Positions 26,710 to 35,082 are shown, counted from the stretch's first letter. The stretch: 64,000 nucleotides of DNA from Gemmobacter fulvus (GCF_018798885.1 NZ_CP076361.1:124001-188000), one strand, 5' to 3'. Translations and numbers: made by a program. The notes: generated from the sequence alone by a model not told the origin.

Positions 26710-27663
26710 TCACTCCTCCGGCAGCAGGGCAAGGCCGGTGTCGGCCTCCAGCTCTGCCAGTCGGCGGCGGAACCGCGGGGCGGCCATCCGCCGCGTGACA
26801 GACCGGCAGATCATCGCTTCGCGGTGCGGGTGGCCGGTGGTGTCGGCATGATGCAGGATATTCTTCAGGTATGGCCCGAAAATCCGCCGCTTGCGCCAGA
26901 GCGTGGCAAAACTGGCGCGCGTCAGGCGGCCTTCACCGGCCAGATCAATCACCTGCGGCAGCACATCCATGGCGGCCAGCGCGTGATCGACCCGCTCTCC
27001 CAGAAAGGGGGTGCGCAGCGGGGTGACGAAGGGTTTGCTGAGCAGGGCCGCGTGCATCGCATCGGCGGTCTGATGCGGATCAAAGATCACGAAAACATCG
27101 CCGGTGCCTTCGATCATGTCCGGCGCATAGCCATACCGATCGGTAAAACACAGCCGCCGCTGCGCCAGATGGCGGCGATCCCAGCCGGCAATCGCCGGAT
27201 CCAGCGTGGCGCGCGGCTGCACCGCGACAACGCTGGCCCCCGGCGCGCAGACGGAAAACGCACAGGCCGCATAGCCGCCCGGACCCGCGCCATAGATCAC
27301 CACCCGGTCAAAATCCTCGAAGAAGGCATCATCGACCAGCCGGTCGAAATAGCGGTAAACCCGGTCGTCGCGATACCAGGTCTCGCCATCCGCGATCAGG
27401 CACAGATGCGACCAGCCTTTGGCTTCGGCCAGGGTGCAGCCCATCGGCATCTGACGCGGAGTGGCGCGCAGGGTGTCCAGCGATTCGAAGGTGACCAGCA
27501 GGGTCGATCCTTCATCGACAAAGAAGGCCCAGTGCTTGTCGCCCAGCGGTTCGAAATAACCGCTGTCCTCGCAGATTTCCTCCATCCGCGCGCACCAGCT
27601 CGCCAGATCCGTGGCTTGCGAGGCATCGAAATGCGAGTCGGTCTGTGCTGCGTCTGCGGTCAT
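26710..27663 (-). CDS. Alpha/beta-hydrolase-fold protein lacking the nucleophile serine; paralogue of the fusion C-terminus at 31472
   Basis: A 317-residue protein with no secretion signal. Residues about 35-270 align by eye with residues about 463-700 of the 736-aa fusion protein: shared L-V-T-F-x-x-L-D, G-W-S-x-L, G-x-T-W-Y-R-D, and the nucleophile elbow. In the fusion the elbow is Y-G-A-S-M-G-G-Y; here it is Y-G-A-G-P-G-G-Y, so the serine is replaced by glycine (residue 127). The fold is probably kept but hydrolysis by the usual mechanism should be lost, suggesting a binding or regulatory copy. It heads away from the GT2 gene after a 206-bp gap with a hairpin. Function unknown. Confidence 0.65.
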   Translation of the reverse strand: MTADAAQTDSHFDASQATDLASWCARMEEICEDSGYFEPLGDKHWAFFVDEGSTLLVTFESLDTLRATPRQMPMGCTLAEAKGWSHLCLIADGETWYRDDRVYRYFDRLVDDAFFEDFDRVVIYGAGPGGYAACAFSVCAPGASVVAVQPRATLDPAIAGWDRRHLAQRRLCFTDRYGYAPDMIEGTGDVFVIFDPHQTADAMHAALLSKPFVTPLRTPFLGERVDHALAAMDVLPQVIDLAGEGRLTRASFATLWRKRRIFGPYLKNILHHADTTGHPHREAMICRSVTRRMAAPRFRRRLAELEADTGLALLPEE

Positions 27664-27821
27664 GCTTCTTGCCTGTCAGTGATCCGGGAACGCCGGAGTG
27701 TCCTCTTTAGATCGCAATTTCCGGTGTCGAAAGCGGGCACAGAAAAGGGCAGGGCCATGGCAATTCGCAGAAGTTTTGAAACAAATGCCGGGCATTGTTT
27801 CCGCACTACCGCGTGGCAAAG

Positions 27822-27854
27822 CGTCAGGATGCGGTGACGCTGCGCATCCTGACG
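27822..27854 (-). terminator. Strong hairpin after the 351-aa GT2 gene
   Basis: CGTCAGGATGCG (27822-27833) and CGCATCCTGACG (27843-27854) are perfect 12-bp arms with a 9-nt loop, 15 bp after the GT2 stop on the minus strand. A short TTTG follows. An imperfect palindrome AAACAAATGCC/GGCATTGTTT at 27779-27800 lies just beyond, in the presumed promoter of the hydrolase-like gene. Confidence 0.65.
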
Positions 27855-27869
27855 GGGCAATCCAATGGC

Positions 27870-28925
27870 TCACGCGGCCTCGTCATCGGGCACATCGGCG
27901 TCGCCGTCATAGCCTGCGCCATCGGCGGCAATCGCCGTTTCGCCCAGCGCCATGCGGTTGCGATGCGCCTCGATCTTCTGTTTCATCTCGGCGAAATGCG
28001 GGTCGGCATGAAGTTCGGCGATCTTGCTCTGATGCCAGCGGACCGCGCGCTGGTGCAGCGTGTTCAGGCGGCGGTCCGCCAGCAGATCGGCCATCCAGCC
28101 TGCGGTGGCGGCGTCATAACGGCGGATCAGGTCGCAGGGCTCGTCATTGCAGTCATTATGCGCCCAATAGTCGAATTCCATCTTGTCATTGACATGGTTC
28201 ACCTTGCCGCGCGCCGATTTGACCAGAAAGCTGTCCAGCGCGCGCAGTTGGTAATGGTTGACCTGCGCCACCGAATAATCCGCCTGCACATGCAGCTTGG
28301 ATCTGCCCATGTCGACCACAACGCCGCCCGGCAATTCGCGGCGGATGTCGCGCCCGAGGTCCGGCGAGACCACGGGCGTATGCACCCCAAGCCGGCTCAG
28401 ATGCTGGACAATATCGCCCCGGAACAGCGTCTTGGGAAAGGCATAGGGCTGCGCCTGCGGTCCCGTTGCCCAGTTGGCACGCAGGAATTGCGCGGTGATC
28501 GGGCCTTCGCGGAACTCTTGCTGGCCGCTGGTGCCAAAACGCCGCCACGGCACCGAGATTGCCTCCACATCCGGGCTTGCGGTGGCAACCAGCGCGCGGG
28601 CCGATCCATCGCCGGCGCGCGAGGCCAGAAATTCATCGGCATCGCAGACGTAAAGCCAGTCCGCCTTCTGCACCGCCTCGAACCGCATGGCCTGCCGCAG
28701 GGCGCGGCGCTGGATCGACTGACCGGGTTTGTAGCGGGTGGGATGATGCTGGGCGAGGCCCATGCGTTCCATCCGGCGCACCATCTCCGAGGTGGTATCC
28801 TCGCAGTCATTGGTGCAGATCACCAGATGGTCAAAGCCCAGCGCCTTGTGATGGGCGACCCATTCCACAAGAAACGCGCCTTCGTTTTTCATCGTGGTGA
28901 TGACAGCATATCCGCCATTTGTCAT
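27870..28925 (-). CDS. Glycosyltransferase, GT2-fold (Glyco_tranf_2_4 type)
   Basis: A 351-residue cytoplasmic transferase. It opens with the family start Y-A-V-I-T-T-M-K-N-E-G-A-F-L-V-E-W-V-x-H-H near residue 6, then T-N-D-C-E-D-T-T, and the metal/nucleotide-binding D-A-D-E-F at 95-99. A late V-N-H-Y-Q-L-R ... F-L-V-K motif is shared with the neighbour. The C-terminal 20 residues are acidic and low in complexity. It is clearly a paralogue of the C-terminal half of the upstream 768-aa protein, 34 bp away, and both are probably transcribed together. Sugar donor and acceptor are unknown. Confidence 0.82.
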   Translation of the reverse strand: MTNGGYAVITTMKNEGAFLVEWVAHHKALGFDHLVICTNDCEDTTSEMVRRMERMGLAQHHPTRYKPGQSIQRRALRQAMRFEAVQKADWLYVCDADEFLASRAGDGSARALVATASPDVEAISVPWRRFGTSGQQEFREGPITAQFLRANWATGPQAQPYAFPKTLFRGDIVQHLSRLGVHTPVVSPDLGRDIRRELPGGVVVDMGRSKLHVQADYSVAQVNHYQLRALDSFLVKSARGKVNHVNDKMEFDYWAHNDCNDEPCDLIRRYDAATAGWMADLLADRRLNTLHQRAVRWHQSKIAELHADPHFAEMKQKIEAHRNRMALGETAIAADGAGYDGDADVPDDEAA

Positions 28926-28959
28926 GCGGCACTCCTCATGCGGGGGCGGGAAACATCGG

Positions 28960-31266
28960 TCAATGTTCCGCCTCGCCACTGTGTTCGACGGTAAAAAAGA
29001 AATCAGGTGCCATCGGGGTCAGATGCAGATCCGGTGGAATGACACCGGGGCCCGCCGCAAACACGGCAGAGCCGAAATGCTGTTGCAGCCGACACAGGGT
29101 CTGCATCCGGTCGCCCGTCAGCTCGGCATAAAACTTGCGGTAGTTCTCGGTCGCCATCAGCTTGGTGATCTTGGCGCGGTGGCAAGCCACCGAATGCTCA
29201 TGCGCGGCGCGGATTTCGGGATCGGCCAGCAGGCTGTCCATCTCGGCCTGAAGCCGGGGGATCATGCGCTGGATCGAGCGGTCCTCGCAGGCGTTGTGGT
29301 TCATGCGGAACCAGTAGTTCAGCCCCTGATCGCGGTCGACATGGTTGACCCGGCCCCGGTCGCGCTTGACCAGAAAGCTTTCGGCCGAGCGCACGGCATA
29401 ATGGTTCAGCTGCACCCAGTCATAGCCATAGGTTTCCAGCGTGGAGCGCCAGGCATTGCGATAGGCCTCGATCGGCATCGGCTGGCCCGAGCCGTTCAGC
29501 CAGCGCACCTCGTTCCACAGATCCGGGCGCAGCCCCTTGGGCCGATGCACGCCCAGTTTCTTGTAAAGGTCGACATTGCGGAACAGCGTCTTGAAGCCCC
29601 AGGCCTGATGCGGTTTGCGCACCACTTCGGGCGCGCAGCGGCTGAACTGTTCGATCAGGAAGCGGTCATCGTAGCCCTGCACATCGGCATTGCCGAACAG
29701 CCGCCACGTCAGCGAAATCATGTTCGCCGTGCCCATCGCCTCGTAGAGGGATTTCAGCGTGCCGTCGCCGATCTTGATGTCGATGAACTCATCGACATCC
29801 ATGCAGATGCCCCAGCCGCAATTCTGCATGATCGGCTCGGCCTCGGCCGCCTGCAAGGCCGCGTGCTGCGGCTTGAGGTTCATGCTGCGGAACGGGTTTT
29901 CACGGTGCTGCACCAGCCCCTTGCGTTGCAGCAGGTCCAGCATCGTATCGGTGCCATCGGTGCAGTCATTGGTGTAGATGAGAAAATCATCCACACCGAT
30001 CATGCGGTGATAGGCCAGCCATTCCAGAATGAACGGGCCTTCGTTCTTCATCGTGGTGACGATGGCGGTGCGCCCGGCATCGGCGGCTGCCACGGGGGCG
30101 GTGCGCGGGGCCGACACCGGCGCGCGCACCGGATTGTGGCCCAGCGGGCCGGTGGCCAGCGCCAGCAGGCTTGCATCCTCGATCAGCGAGGATTTCGGGG
30201 CCAGCTCGCCCGAGGTGCGCCCCGGCACCCGCAGGGCCATGGCGCGGTGAAAATGCGCAACCCCTTCTTCGTCGGGCTTGGCATAGCTGACCCGGACCAT
30301 GCGCCAGCTGTTTTCCAGCCCGGCCTTCTGTGGCGCCACGCCCCAGCGCGCCATGCCGCGCCGCCCGTCGAACTGGCGGCAGATATGGTCGCCAAATCGG
30401 GCATCACGCCCTGCGCGCACCCGCCATGGGTAGATGCGATGCCCCACCAGCAGGATCACCCCCGCCGGTGCCCCGGCACACAGATCAAAGGCCGAAGGAG
30501 TCTCTTCGCTGCGCGGCGCCAGAATATCGGTGACATCAAGGGTCAGTACGGCGCGGGCTTCGGCCAGAAAGCGCCATTTCGCCAGCTCATAGATAATGCC
30601 TTCGCCCAGCGGGCTGCGCCAGGGATCGGGGGCAGGGCGTTCCATCCGGTCTTTGCCCGGCGCGTCGGGGGCGAGATACAGATGGTTTTCCGGCTCCACC
30701 CCCGGTTTGCCCAAGGGCACCGGGCAATCCAGCACCACCACGGTGATCGGTGTATCCTTCAGGGCAGCCAGCAGATCGATGGCAAAGGCATCGGGCGTGG
30801 GGCCGGGCAGGCGGTTGACGATCAGCGCCGCCTCCAGCCCGTGATGGGTGGCATGATAGCGCAGCCCTTCGGCCACCTGCGCGCCGGTTTCCTCCAGGCG
30901 GAAACCAAAGCTGGTGTTGCGGCCCCGGAACAGATGGGTTTCCGCTGCAACCGGCGTCAGATCCAGAACCCCGCCATTGGCCAACGCCAGCCGGGGCGGG
31001 CCTTCGGCCACCACCAGCGCCGCGCCGGACAGCGACCGCAGCTCAAGCGGCAGGGCGCAGCCGTCGCCGCCGTCGGGCAGGAAGGTCGCAATATCGGTGC
31101 CATTGCCGAAAAAGGCGCGGATACGGTCCTCGGTCTGCACGGCATCCAGCAAAAGCGGTACACCCGGCATATCCAGCGCGCGGGCACCAAGGCTGCGGCG
31201 CAGCACGACGGCCCCCGGTGCCACAATGACCGGGGCCTTGCGGCGGGCTGTCTGCTGCTTCGGCAT
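28960..31266 (-). CDS. Large GT2-fold glycosyltransferase with a 400-residue N-terminal extension
   Basis: A 768-residue protein. Residues about 399-700 are a complete GT2_4-type transferase: A-I-V-T-T-M-K-N-E-G-P-F-I-L-E-W near 401, Y-T-N-D-C-T-D-G-T, D-V-D-E-F at 490-494, and V-Q-L-N-H-Y-A-V-R-S ... F-L-V-K. Residues about 100-345 look like a degenerate second copy: an R-Y-H-A-T-H-H-G-L-E-A-A-L-I-V-N-R segment near 136 and L-D-V-T-D-I-L where D-x-D-E-F would be. ATG 31266 fits the family better than an upstream frame. No signal peptide is seen. It is divergent from the GT-hydrolase fusion. Confidence 0.75.
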   Translation of the reverse strand: MPKQQTARRKAPVIVAPGAVVLRRSLGARALDMPGVPLLLDAVQTEDRIRAFFGNGTDIATFLPDGGDGCALPLELRSLSGAALVVAEGPPRLALANGGVLDLTPVAAETHLFRGRNTSFGFRLEETGAQVAEGLRYHATHHGLEAALIVNRLPGPTPDAFAIDLLAALKDTPITVVVLDCPVPLGKPGVEPENHLYLAPDAPGKDRMERPAPDPWRSPLGEGIIYELAKWRFLAEARAVLTLDVTDILAPRSEETPSAFDLCAGAPAGVILLVGHRIYPWRVRAGRDARFGDHICRQFDGRRGMARWGVAPQKAGLENSWRMVRVSYAKPDEEGVAHFHRAMALRVPGRTSGELAPKSSLIEDASLLALATGPLGHNPVRAPVSAPRTAPVAAADAGRTAIVTTMKNEGPFILEWLAYHRMIGVDDFLIYTNDCTDGTDTMLDLLQRKGLVQHRENPFRSMNLKPQHAALQAAEAEPIMQNCGWGICMDVDEFIDIKIGDGTLKSLYEAMGTANMISLTWRLFGNADVQGYDDRFLIEQFSRCAPEVVRKPHQAWGFKTLFRNVDLYKKLGVHRPKGLRPDLWNEVRWLNGSGQPMPIEAYRNAWRSTLETYGYDWVQLNHYAVRSAESFLVKRDRGRVNHVDRDQGLNYWFRMNHNACEDRSIQRMIPRLQAEMDSLLADPEIRAAHEHSVACHRAKITKLMATENYRKFYAELTGDRMQTLCRLQQHFGSAVFAAGPGVIPPDLHLTPMAPDFFFTVEHSGEAEH

Positions 31267-31471
31267 GGGGCCGACTGTCCTTTTATGCAATCCGTGCCGA
31301 ATAGTGCGGCCTGCCTTAACCGTTAACACATGGCCGATATGGCGGCAAAGCTGCGCAGCAGAAGATTTTTGCAATGCGATTGGCAAATCACGATTATTTC
31401 GCCACAGTGTATCCGTAATGGCATCAATGCGGCGGGCTAAACCGCCTTTCAAATGGTTCGGGCAGGCAGAT

Positions 31472-33682
31472 ATGGCACGGCAACGCGAGGTTGGAACGCT
31501 CTGGATCGGTGGAAGCCTGAGCTGGATGGAGCAGCTGTGCCTCAAATCCTTTGTCGATCAGGGCCAGAAGATCACGCTGTTTTCGTATGAAGAAATTCCC
31601 AATGTGCCCGAGGGCGTCATTCGCCGCGACGGGCGCGAGATCCTCGATACCGACAATTTTCTGAAATACGAAAAGAAAGACAGTTTCGCGCTGTTTGCCG
31701 ATCTGTTCCGCCTGCACATGATCCGCAAATGCCCCGGCATGATCTGGATCGACACCGATGTCTATTGCCAGCAGCCGATGGACTATGACAGCGATTATGT
31801 GCTGGGGTTCGAACTGCCGGGCCGCCGCCGGGTGAACAATGCGGTTCTGGGCCTGCCTGCCGACAGCCCGCTGTTGCAGGCCTTGCTGGAGTTTACCGCC
31901 GATCAGTTCGCCATCCCCGAATTCCTGAAACCGGAAGAGCGTGAAGACTATCGCGCCGCCGCCGCCAAGGGCCAGCCGGTGCATGTCTCGCAGCAGCCCT
32001 GGGGCGTCTGGGGACCGATGATGATCACCCATTTCGTGCACAAGCTGGGCCTGTTGGACAAGGTGCAGCCGTTGCAGGCGTTTTATCCGGTTACCTTTCC
32101 CAACCGGATGCAGTTCTTGCGGCGGGCCGCCGTGGTCGACATGTCGGTGACCAAGGCCACCACGGCGCTGCATGTCTGGGCCTCCAACAAGCGCGAACTG
32201 GGGCTGCGCCACAATGGCCTGCCCCCGGCGGACAGCTGGTTTGACCGGGCCTGCCGCAAACATGGCATCCGCCCCGAGGCTGCGCCGATCAAGGGGCGTG
32301 GCAAGCGGGTGTTCGAGGCCGGGCTGGTCGATCAGGTAGATCTGGAGCAGGTGGGCCAGTTTGCTGATGTGGGCGGCAATGCCCAGAGCCTCGCCTTGGC
32401 CGCGCATCTGCGCTGGGGCTGTGACATTCATCTGGTCGATCTGGATCACAAGGGGCAATTCTCCGATCGCGCCAGCGCCTGGGTGCCGCAATACACCGCG
32501 TTTCTACGCGAACATGGCGTGGACGGCGCGCGCATCCACCATGTGACGCGGCCCGCCGATCTGTCGGCCTATGATCTGATCGCCAATCTGTCGGGCTTTG
32601 GCGATCTGAACAAGGTCAGCCATCTGGACCCGGTGATGACGCAGTGCCTGACCGCCGAAACACGCATGATCACCGATATCCGCAAGGGATCGGGGGCCTA
32701 TCCGTTTCTGAACGCCTATGGCGCCTGCACCACACTCAGCACCCGCGAAGTGGATGGGGTGGCGGTGGTGCGGGCGCTGTTCCGCTCCAAAGCGGCCACC
32801 GCCTTGCTGCCCGTCCATACCGATGACTGGGCACAGGTGGCGGCGACACTGATGGGACCGGACGGCTTTTACCGGGCCAATGACAGCCACTCGTTTCTTT
32901 ATGTGCCGCGCGGGTCCGATACGCTGGTGGTGACCTTCGACAACCTCGACATTGCCATGACCAAACGCGAGGACCGCCGGCCCTGGGGCTACAGCTTCAT
33001 CGAAAAACAGGGCTGGTCGATGCTGGGCGTCATGGCGAATGGCTGGACCTGGTATCGCGACCCCTGGGTCTGGGATCAGTTCGACGATCTGGCCACCAGC
33101 GATTTCTTCGACCGCTACAAACGTGTCGTGTTTTATGGCGCCTCGATGGGGGGATATGCCGCCTGCGCCTTTGCCGCCGCCTGTCCGGGGGCCGAGGTGC
33201 TGGCCATCAGCCCGCAATCCACGCTGGACAAGAGCCTCGTGCCCTGGGAATCCCGTTACAAGGTGGCATGGGACAAGGATTTTTCCGGCTATTATGGCGA
33301 TGCCGCCGATGTGTCGCGCACGGCGCGGCGGGTGACGATCCTCTATGACCCCTATGAGCCACTGGATGCGGGCCATGTGGCGCGGTTCACCCATGACAAT
33401 GTGATGAAACTGCGCACGCCGCTGCTGGGCCATCGGCTGGGCACCAGCCTGCAACAGATGGGCCTGTTGTCCCCGATCACGCTGGGCGCGCTGAACGGCA
33501 CGCTGACCGAGCTGGAATTTTACCGCATGATCCGTGCGCGCAAAAGCTTTGGCCGCTATCAGAAAGAGCTGTTCAAACGCGCAATGGACCGGGGCCGCCC
33601 GGAGCTGGCGAAAAAGCTGGGCCGCTGGGTGCTGACCCGTGGTGACAACCGTTATATCCGCAAGGAAATGGCGGCGCTGTGA
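31472..33682 (+). CDS. Three-domain fusion: DxD glycosyltransferase, Rossmann/methyltransferase-like domain, alpha/beta hydrolase
   Basis: A 736-residue protein with three parts. Residues 1-260 resemble GT32/capsular sugar transferases: L-F-A-D-L-F-R near 74, then I-W-I-D-T-D-V-Y with DxD at 94-96. Residues about 290-425 look like a nucleotide or SAM-binding Rossmann domain: F-A-D-V-G-G-N at 297-303, L-V-D-L-D-H-K at 321-327, T-D-I-R-K-G-S-G-A-Y at 401-410. Residues about 463-700 are an alpha/beta-hydrolase-like domain with elbow Y-G-A-S-M-G-G-Y (Ser558) and a candidate Asp626. The hydrolase part is paralogous to the 26710 gene. ATG 31472 is preferred; 31418 and 31427 are alternatives without a ribosome site. 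Domains 1 and 3 are better supported than domain 2. Confidence 0.7.
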   Translation: MARQREVGTLWIGGSLSWMEQLCLKSFVDQGQKITLFSYEEIPNVPEGVIRRDGREILDTDNFLKYEKKDSFALFADLFRLHMIRKCPGMIWIDTDVYCQQPMDYDSDYVLGFELPGRRRVNNAVLGLPADSPLLQALLEFTADQFAIPEFLKPEEREDYRAAAAKGQPVHVSQQPWGVWGPMMITHFVHKLGLLDKVQPLQAFYPVTFPNRMQFLRRAAVVDMSVTKATTALHVWASNKRELGLRHNGLPPADSWFDRACRKHGIRPEAAPIKGRGKRVFEAGLVDQVDLEQVGQFADVGGNAQSLALAAHLRWGCDIHLVDLDHKGQFSDRASAWVPQYTAFLREHGVDGARIHHVTRPADLSAYDLIANLSGFGDLNKVSHLDPVMTQCLTAETRMITDIRKGSGAYPFLNAYGACTTLSTREVDGVAVVRALFRSKAATALLPVHTDDWAQVAATLMGPDGFYRANDSHSFLYVPRGSDTLVVTFDNLDIAMTKREDRRPWGYSFIEKQGWSMLGVMANGWTWYRDPWVWDQFDDLATSDFFDRYKRVVFYGASMGGYAACAFAAACPGAEVLAISPQSTLDKSLVPWESRYKVAWDKDFSGYYGDAADVSRTARRVTILYDPYEPLDAGHVARFTHDNVMKLRTPLLGHRLGTSLQQMGLLSPITLGALNGTLTELEFYRMIRARKSFGRYQKELFKRAMDRGRPELAKKLGRWVLTRGDNRYIRKEMAAL

Positions 33683-33777
33683 TCCGGGGCGCGCCCTGTC
33701 CATTGGTCGCAGACCGTGCCTTCGCGCTTGACCGGTTTTGACCGCGCCGCCAGCATGGCCGGAACGAGGGAGGCACC

Positions 33778-34689
33778 GTGAGCAATCTGCCGAAATCCAT
33801 TGATGCGGTGGAGGCCCTGCTGGCCGACCACGGCTATATCGCCGCCCGTGCCCTTGCGACGGTGGTGTTCCTGTCGCTGAAACTCGGGCGTCCGTTGTTT
33901 CTGGAAGGCGAGGCGGGCGTCGGCAAGACCGAGATTGCCAAGGTGATCGCGGCGGCCTTGGGGCGGCGGCTGATCCGGCTGCAATGTTACGAAGGGCTGG
34001 ATGCGGCTTCGGCGGTTTACGAATGGAATTTCGCGGCACAGATGATCGCCATCCGCACCGCCGAGGCGGGCGGCGGCGCAGATCGCAGCGCCTTGCGTGC
34101 CGAGTTGTTCACCGAGGACTATCTGATCGAACGCCCGTTGCTGGCCGCGATGCGCCCGCAACCCGGTGGCGCGCCGGTACTGCTGATCGACGAGCTGGAC
34201 CGCACCGATGAGCCCTTTGAGGCCTATCTGCTGGAGGCGCTGAGTGATTTTCAGGTGACAATCCCCGAGCTTGGCACCGTCAAGGCCCCCGAGGCACCGA
34301 TTGTGATCCTCACCTCCAACCGCACGCGTGAGGTACATGACGCGCTCAAACGCCGCTGCCTTTATCATTGGGTGGATTACCCGGATGCTGCGCGCGAAGC
34401 GCAGATCCTGACGGCCCGCTGCCCCGAGGCGCAACAGGCGCTGTCGCGCGAGGTGGTGGCCTTTGTGCAGCGCCTGCGCAGCGAGGATCTGTTCAAGAAA
34501 CCCGGCGTGGCCGAAACGATCGACTGGGCGAAATGCCTGCTGGCGCTGGATGTGATCTCGCTCACCCCCGAGGTGATTGCCGATACGCTGGGCGCGATTC
34601 TGAAATATCAGGATGACATCCAGAAAATTCAGGGAGCCGAGGCGAAGCGTATTCTGGACGAGATCCGCCGCGACCTTGCACCGGTCTGA
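33778..34689 (+). CDS. MoxR-family AAA+ ATPase
   Basis: A 303-residue AAA+ protein. Walker A is G-E-A-G-V-G-K-T-E near residue 41, Walker B L-L-I-D-E-L-D-R near 137, sensor-1 I-L-T-S-N-R-T-R near 178, and the arginine-finger region K-R-R-C-L-Y-H-W follows. These ATPases act as chaperones that load metals or mature enzyme complexes, normally with a VWA-domain partner encoded next door (CoxD-CoxE style). No VWA gene follows here. The start is a GTG with AGGGAGG 4 nt upstream, the best ribosome site in this region. Confidence 0.9.
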   Translation: MSNLPKSIDAVEALLADHGYIAARALATVVFLSLKLGRPLFLEGEAGVGKTEIAKVIAAALGRRLIRLQCYEGLDAASAVYEWNFAAQMIAIRTAEAGGGADRSALRAELFTEDYLIERPLLAAMRPQPGGAPVLLIDELDRTDEPFEAYLLEALSDFQVTIPELGTVKAPEAPIVILTSNRTREVHDALKRRCLYHWVDYPDAAREAQILTARCPEAQQALSREVVAFVQRLRSEDLFKKPGVAETIDWAKCLLALDVISLTPEVIADTLGAILKYQDDIQKIQGAEAKRILDEIRRDLAPV

Positions 34690-34698
34690 CCTGCGGAT

Positions 34699-34725
34699 GA
34701 AAAAATGGGCCGGATAACCGGCCCA
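34699..34725 (-). terminator. Intrinsic terminator of the DUF1127 gene
   Basis: TGGGCCGG (34706-34713) and CCGGCCCA (34718-34725) form a perfect 8-bp stem with an ATAA loop. The run of A at 34700-34705 reads as a T-tract on the minus strand, downstream of the DUF1127 stop at 34757. It may also stop transcription from the MoxR gene less efficiently. Confidence 0.8.
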
Positions 34726-34756
34726 GTCAGGGGTACACTCGGGAATTCGGGGGCAA

Positions 34757-34984
34757 TCAGGCCCGCCAGAAGGCTTTTGCACCTTCTTCGGCGGCGCTCT
34801 GCTCGGACAATCCGATATCACGCAGCAGATGCGGATCCAGATCGCGCAATGCACGACGGCCATGGCGACGCAGATCCCAAGTCAAGACGGTCTGTGCCAG
34901 CGACACAATCAACCGCGAGACGGGCGGCAGCGCCCGTGCATTGGAGAGGATCAGCGTAGGGGCGGTCATGTGGGACCGGGCCAT
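34757..34984 (-). CDS. DUF1127 small protein
   Basis: A 75-residue basic protein whose C-terminal half carries the DUF1127 core: R-R-H-G-R-R-A-L-R-D-L-D-P-H-L-L-R-D-I-G-L-S near residues 38-60. Small arginine-rich DUF1127 proteins in alphaproteobacteria bind RNA or modulate stress and phosphate/carbon metabolism. ATG 34984 has AAGGTG upstream. It is divergent from a MocR regulator and one TGATACAA repeat lies 18 bp before its start, so that regulator likely controls it. Confidence 0.85.
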   Translation of the reverse strand: MARSHMTAPTLILSNARALPPVSRLIVSLAQTVLTWDLRRHGRRALRDLDPHLLRDIGLSEQSAAEEGAKAFWRA

Positions 34985-35001
34985 GGGAGCACCTTTTGTG
35001 T

Positions 35002-35082
35002 TGATACAAGACGCGATATTGCGTATGTAAGTGATACAATATGGGCCGCGGAACCGCCAGAGGAACATTGTGACTGATACAA
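35002..35082. promoter_or_regulatory. Three TGATACAA direct repeats in the DUF1127/mocR divergent region
   Basis: Identical 8-mers occur at 35002-35009, 35032-35039 and 35075-35082, with start-to-start spacings of 30 and 43 bp. The third overlaps the first codons of the MocR gene. MocR/PdxR-type GntR regulators characteristically bind short direct repeats between divergent promoters, so this is a plausible autoregulatory and DUF1127-control region. Confidence 0.65.

Noticed and set aside
28894-31326. An 810-codon open frame on the + strand opposite the GT2 genes
   Set aside because: It is a histidine/arginine-rich, low-complexity translation antisense to well-supported glycosyltransferases. 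It is a by-product of high third-position GC.
31316-31326. TTAACCGTTAA as a CtrA site in the glycan-cassette divergent promoter
   Set aside because: The TTAA half-sites are three bases apart, not seven, and the palindrome is too short to stand out.
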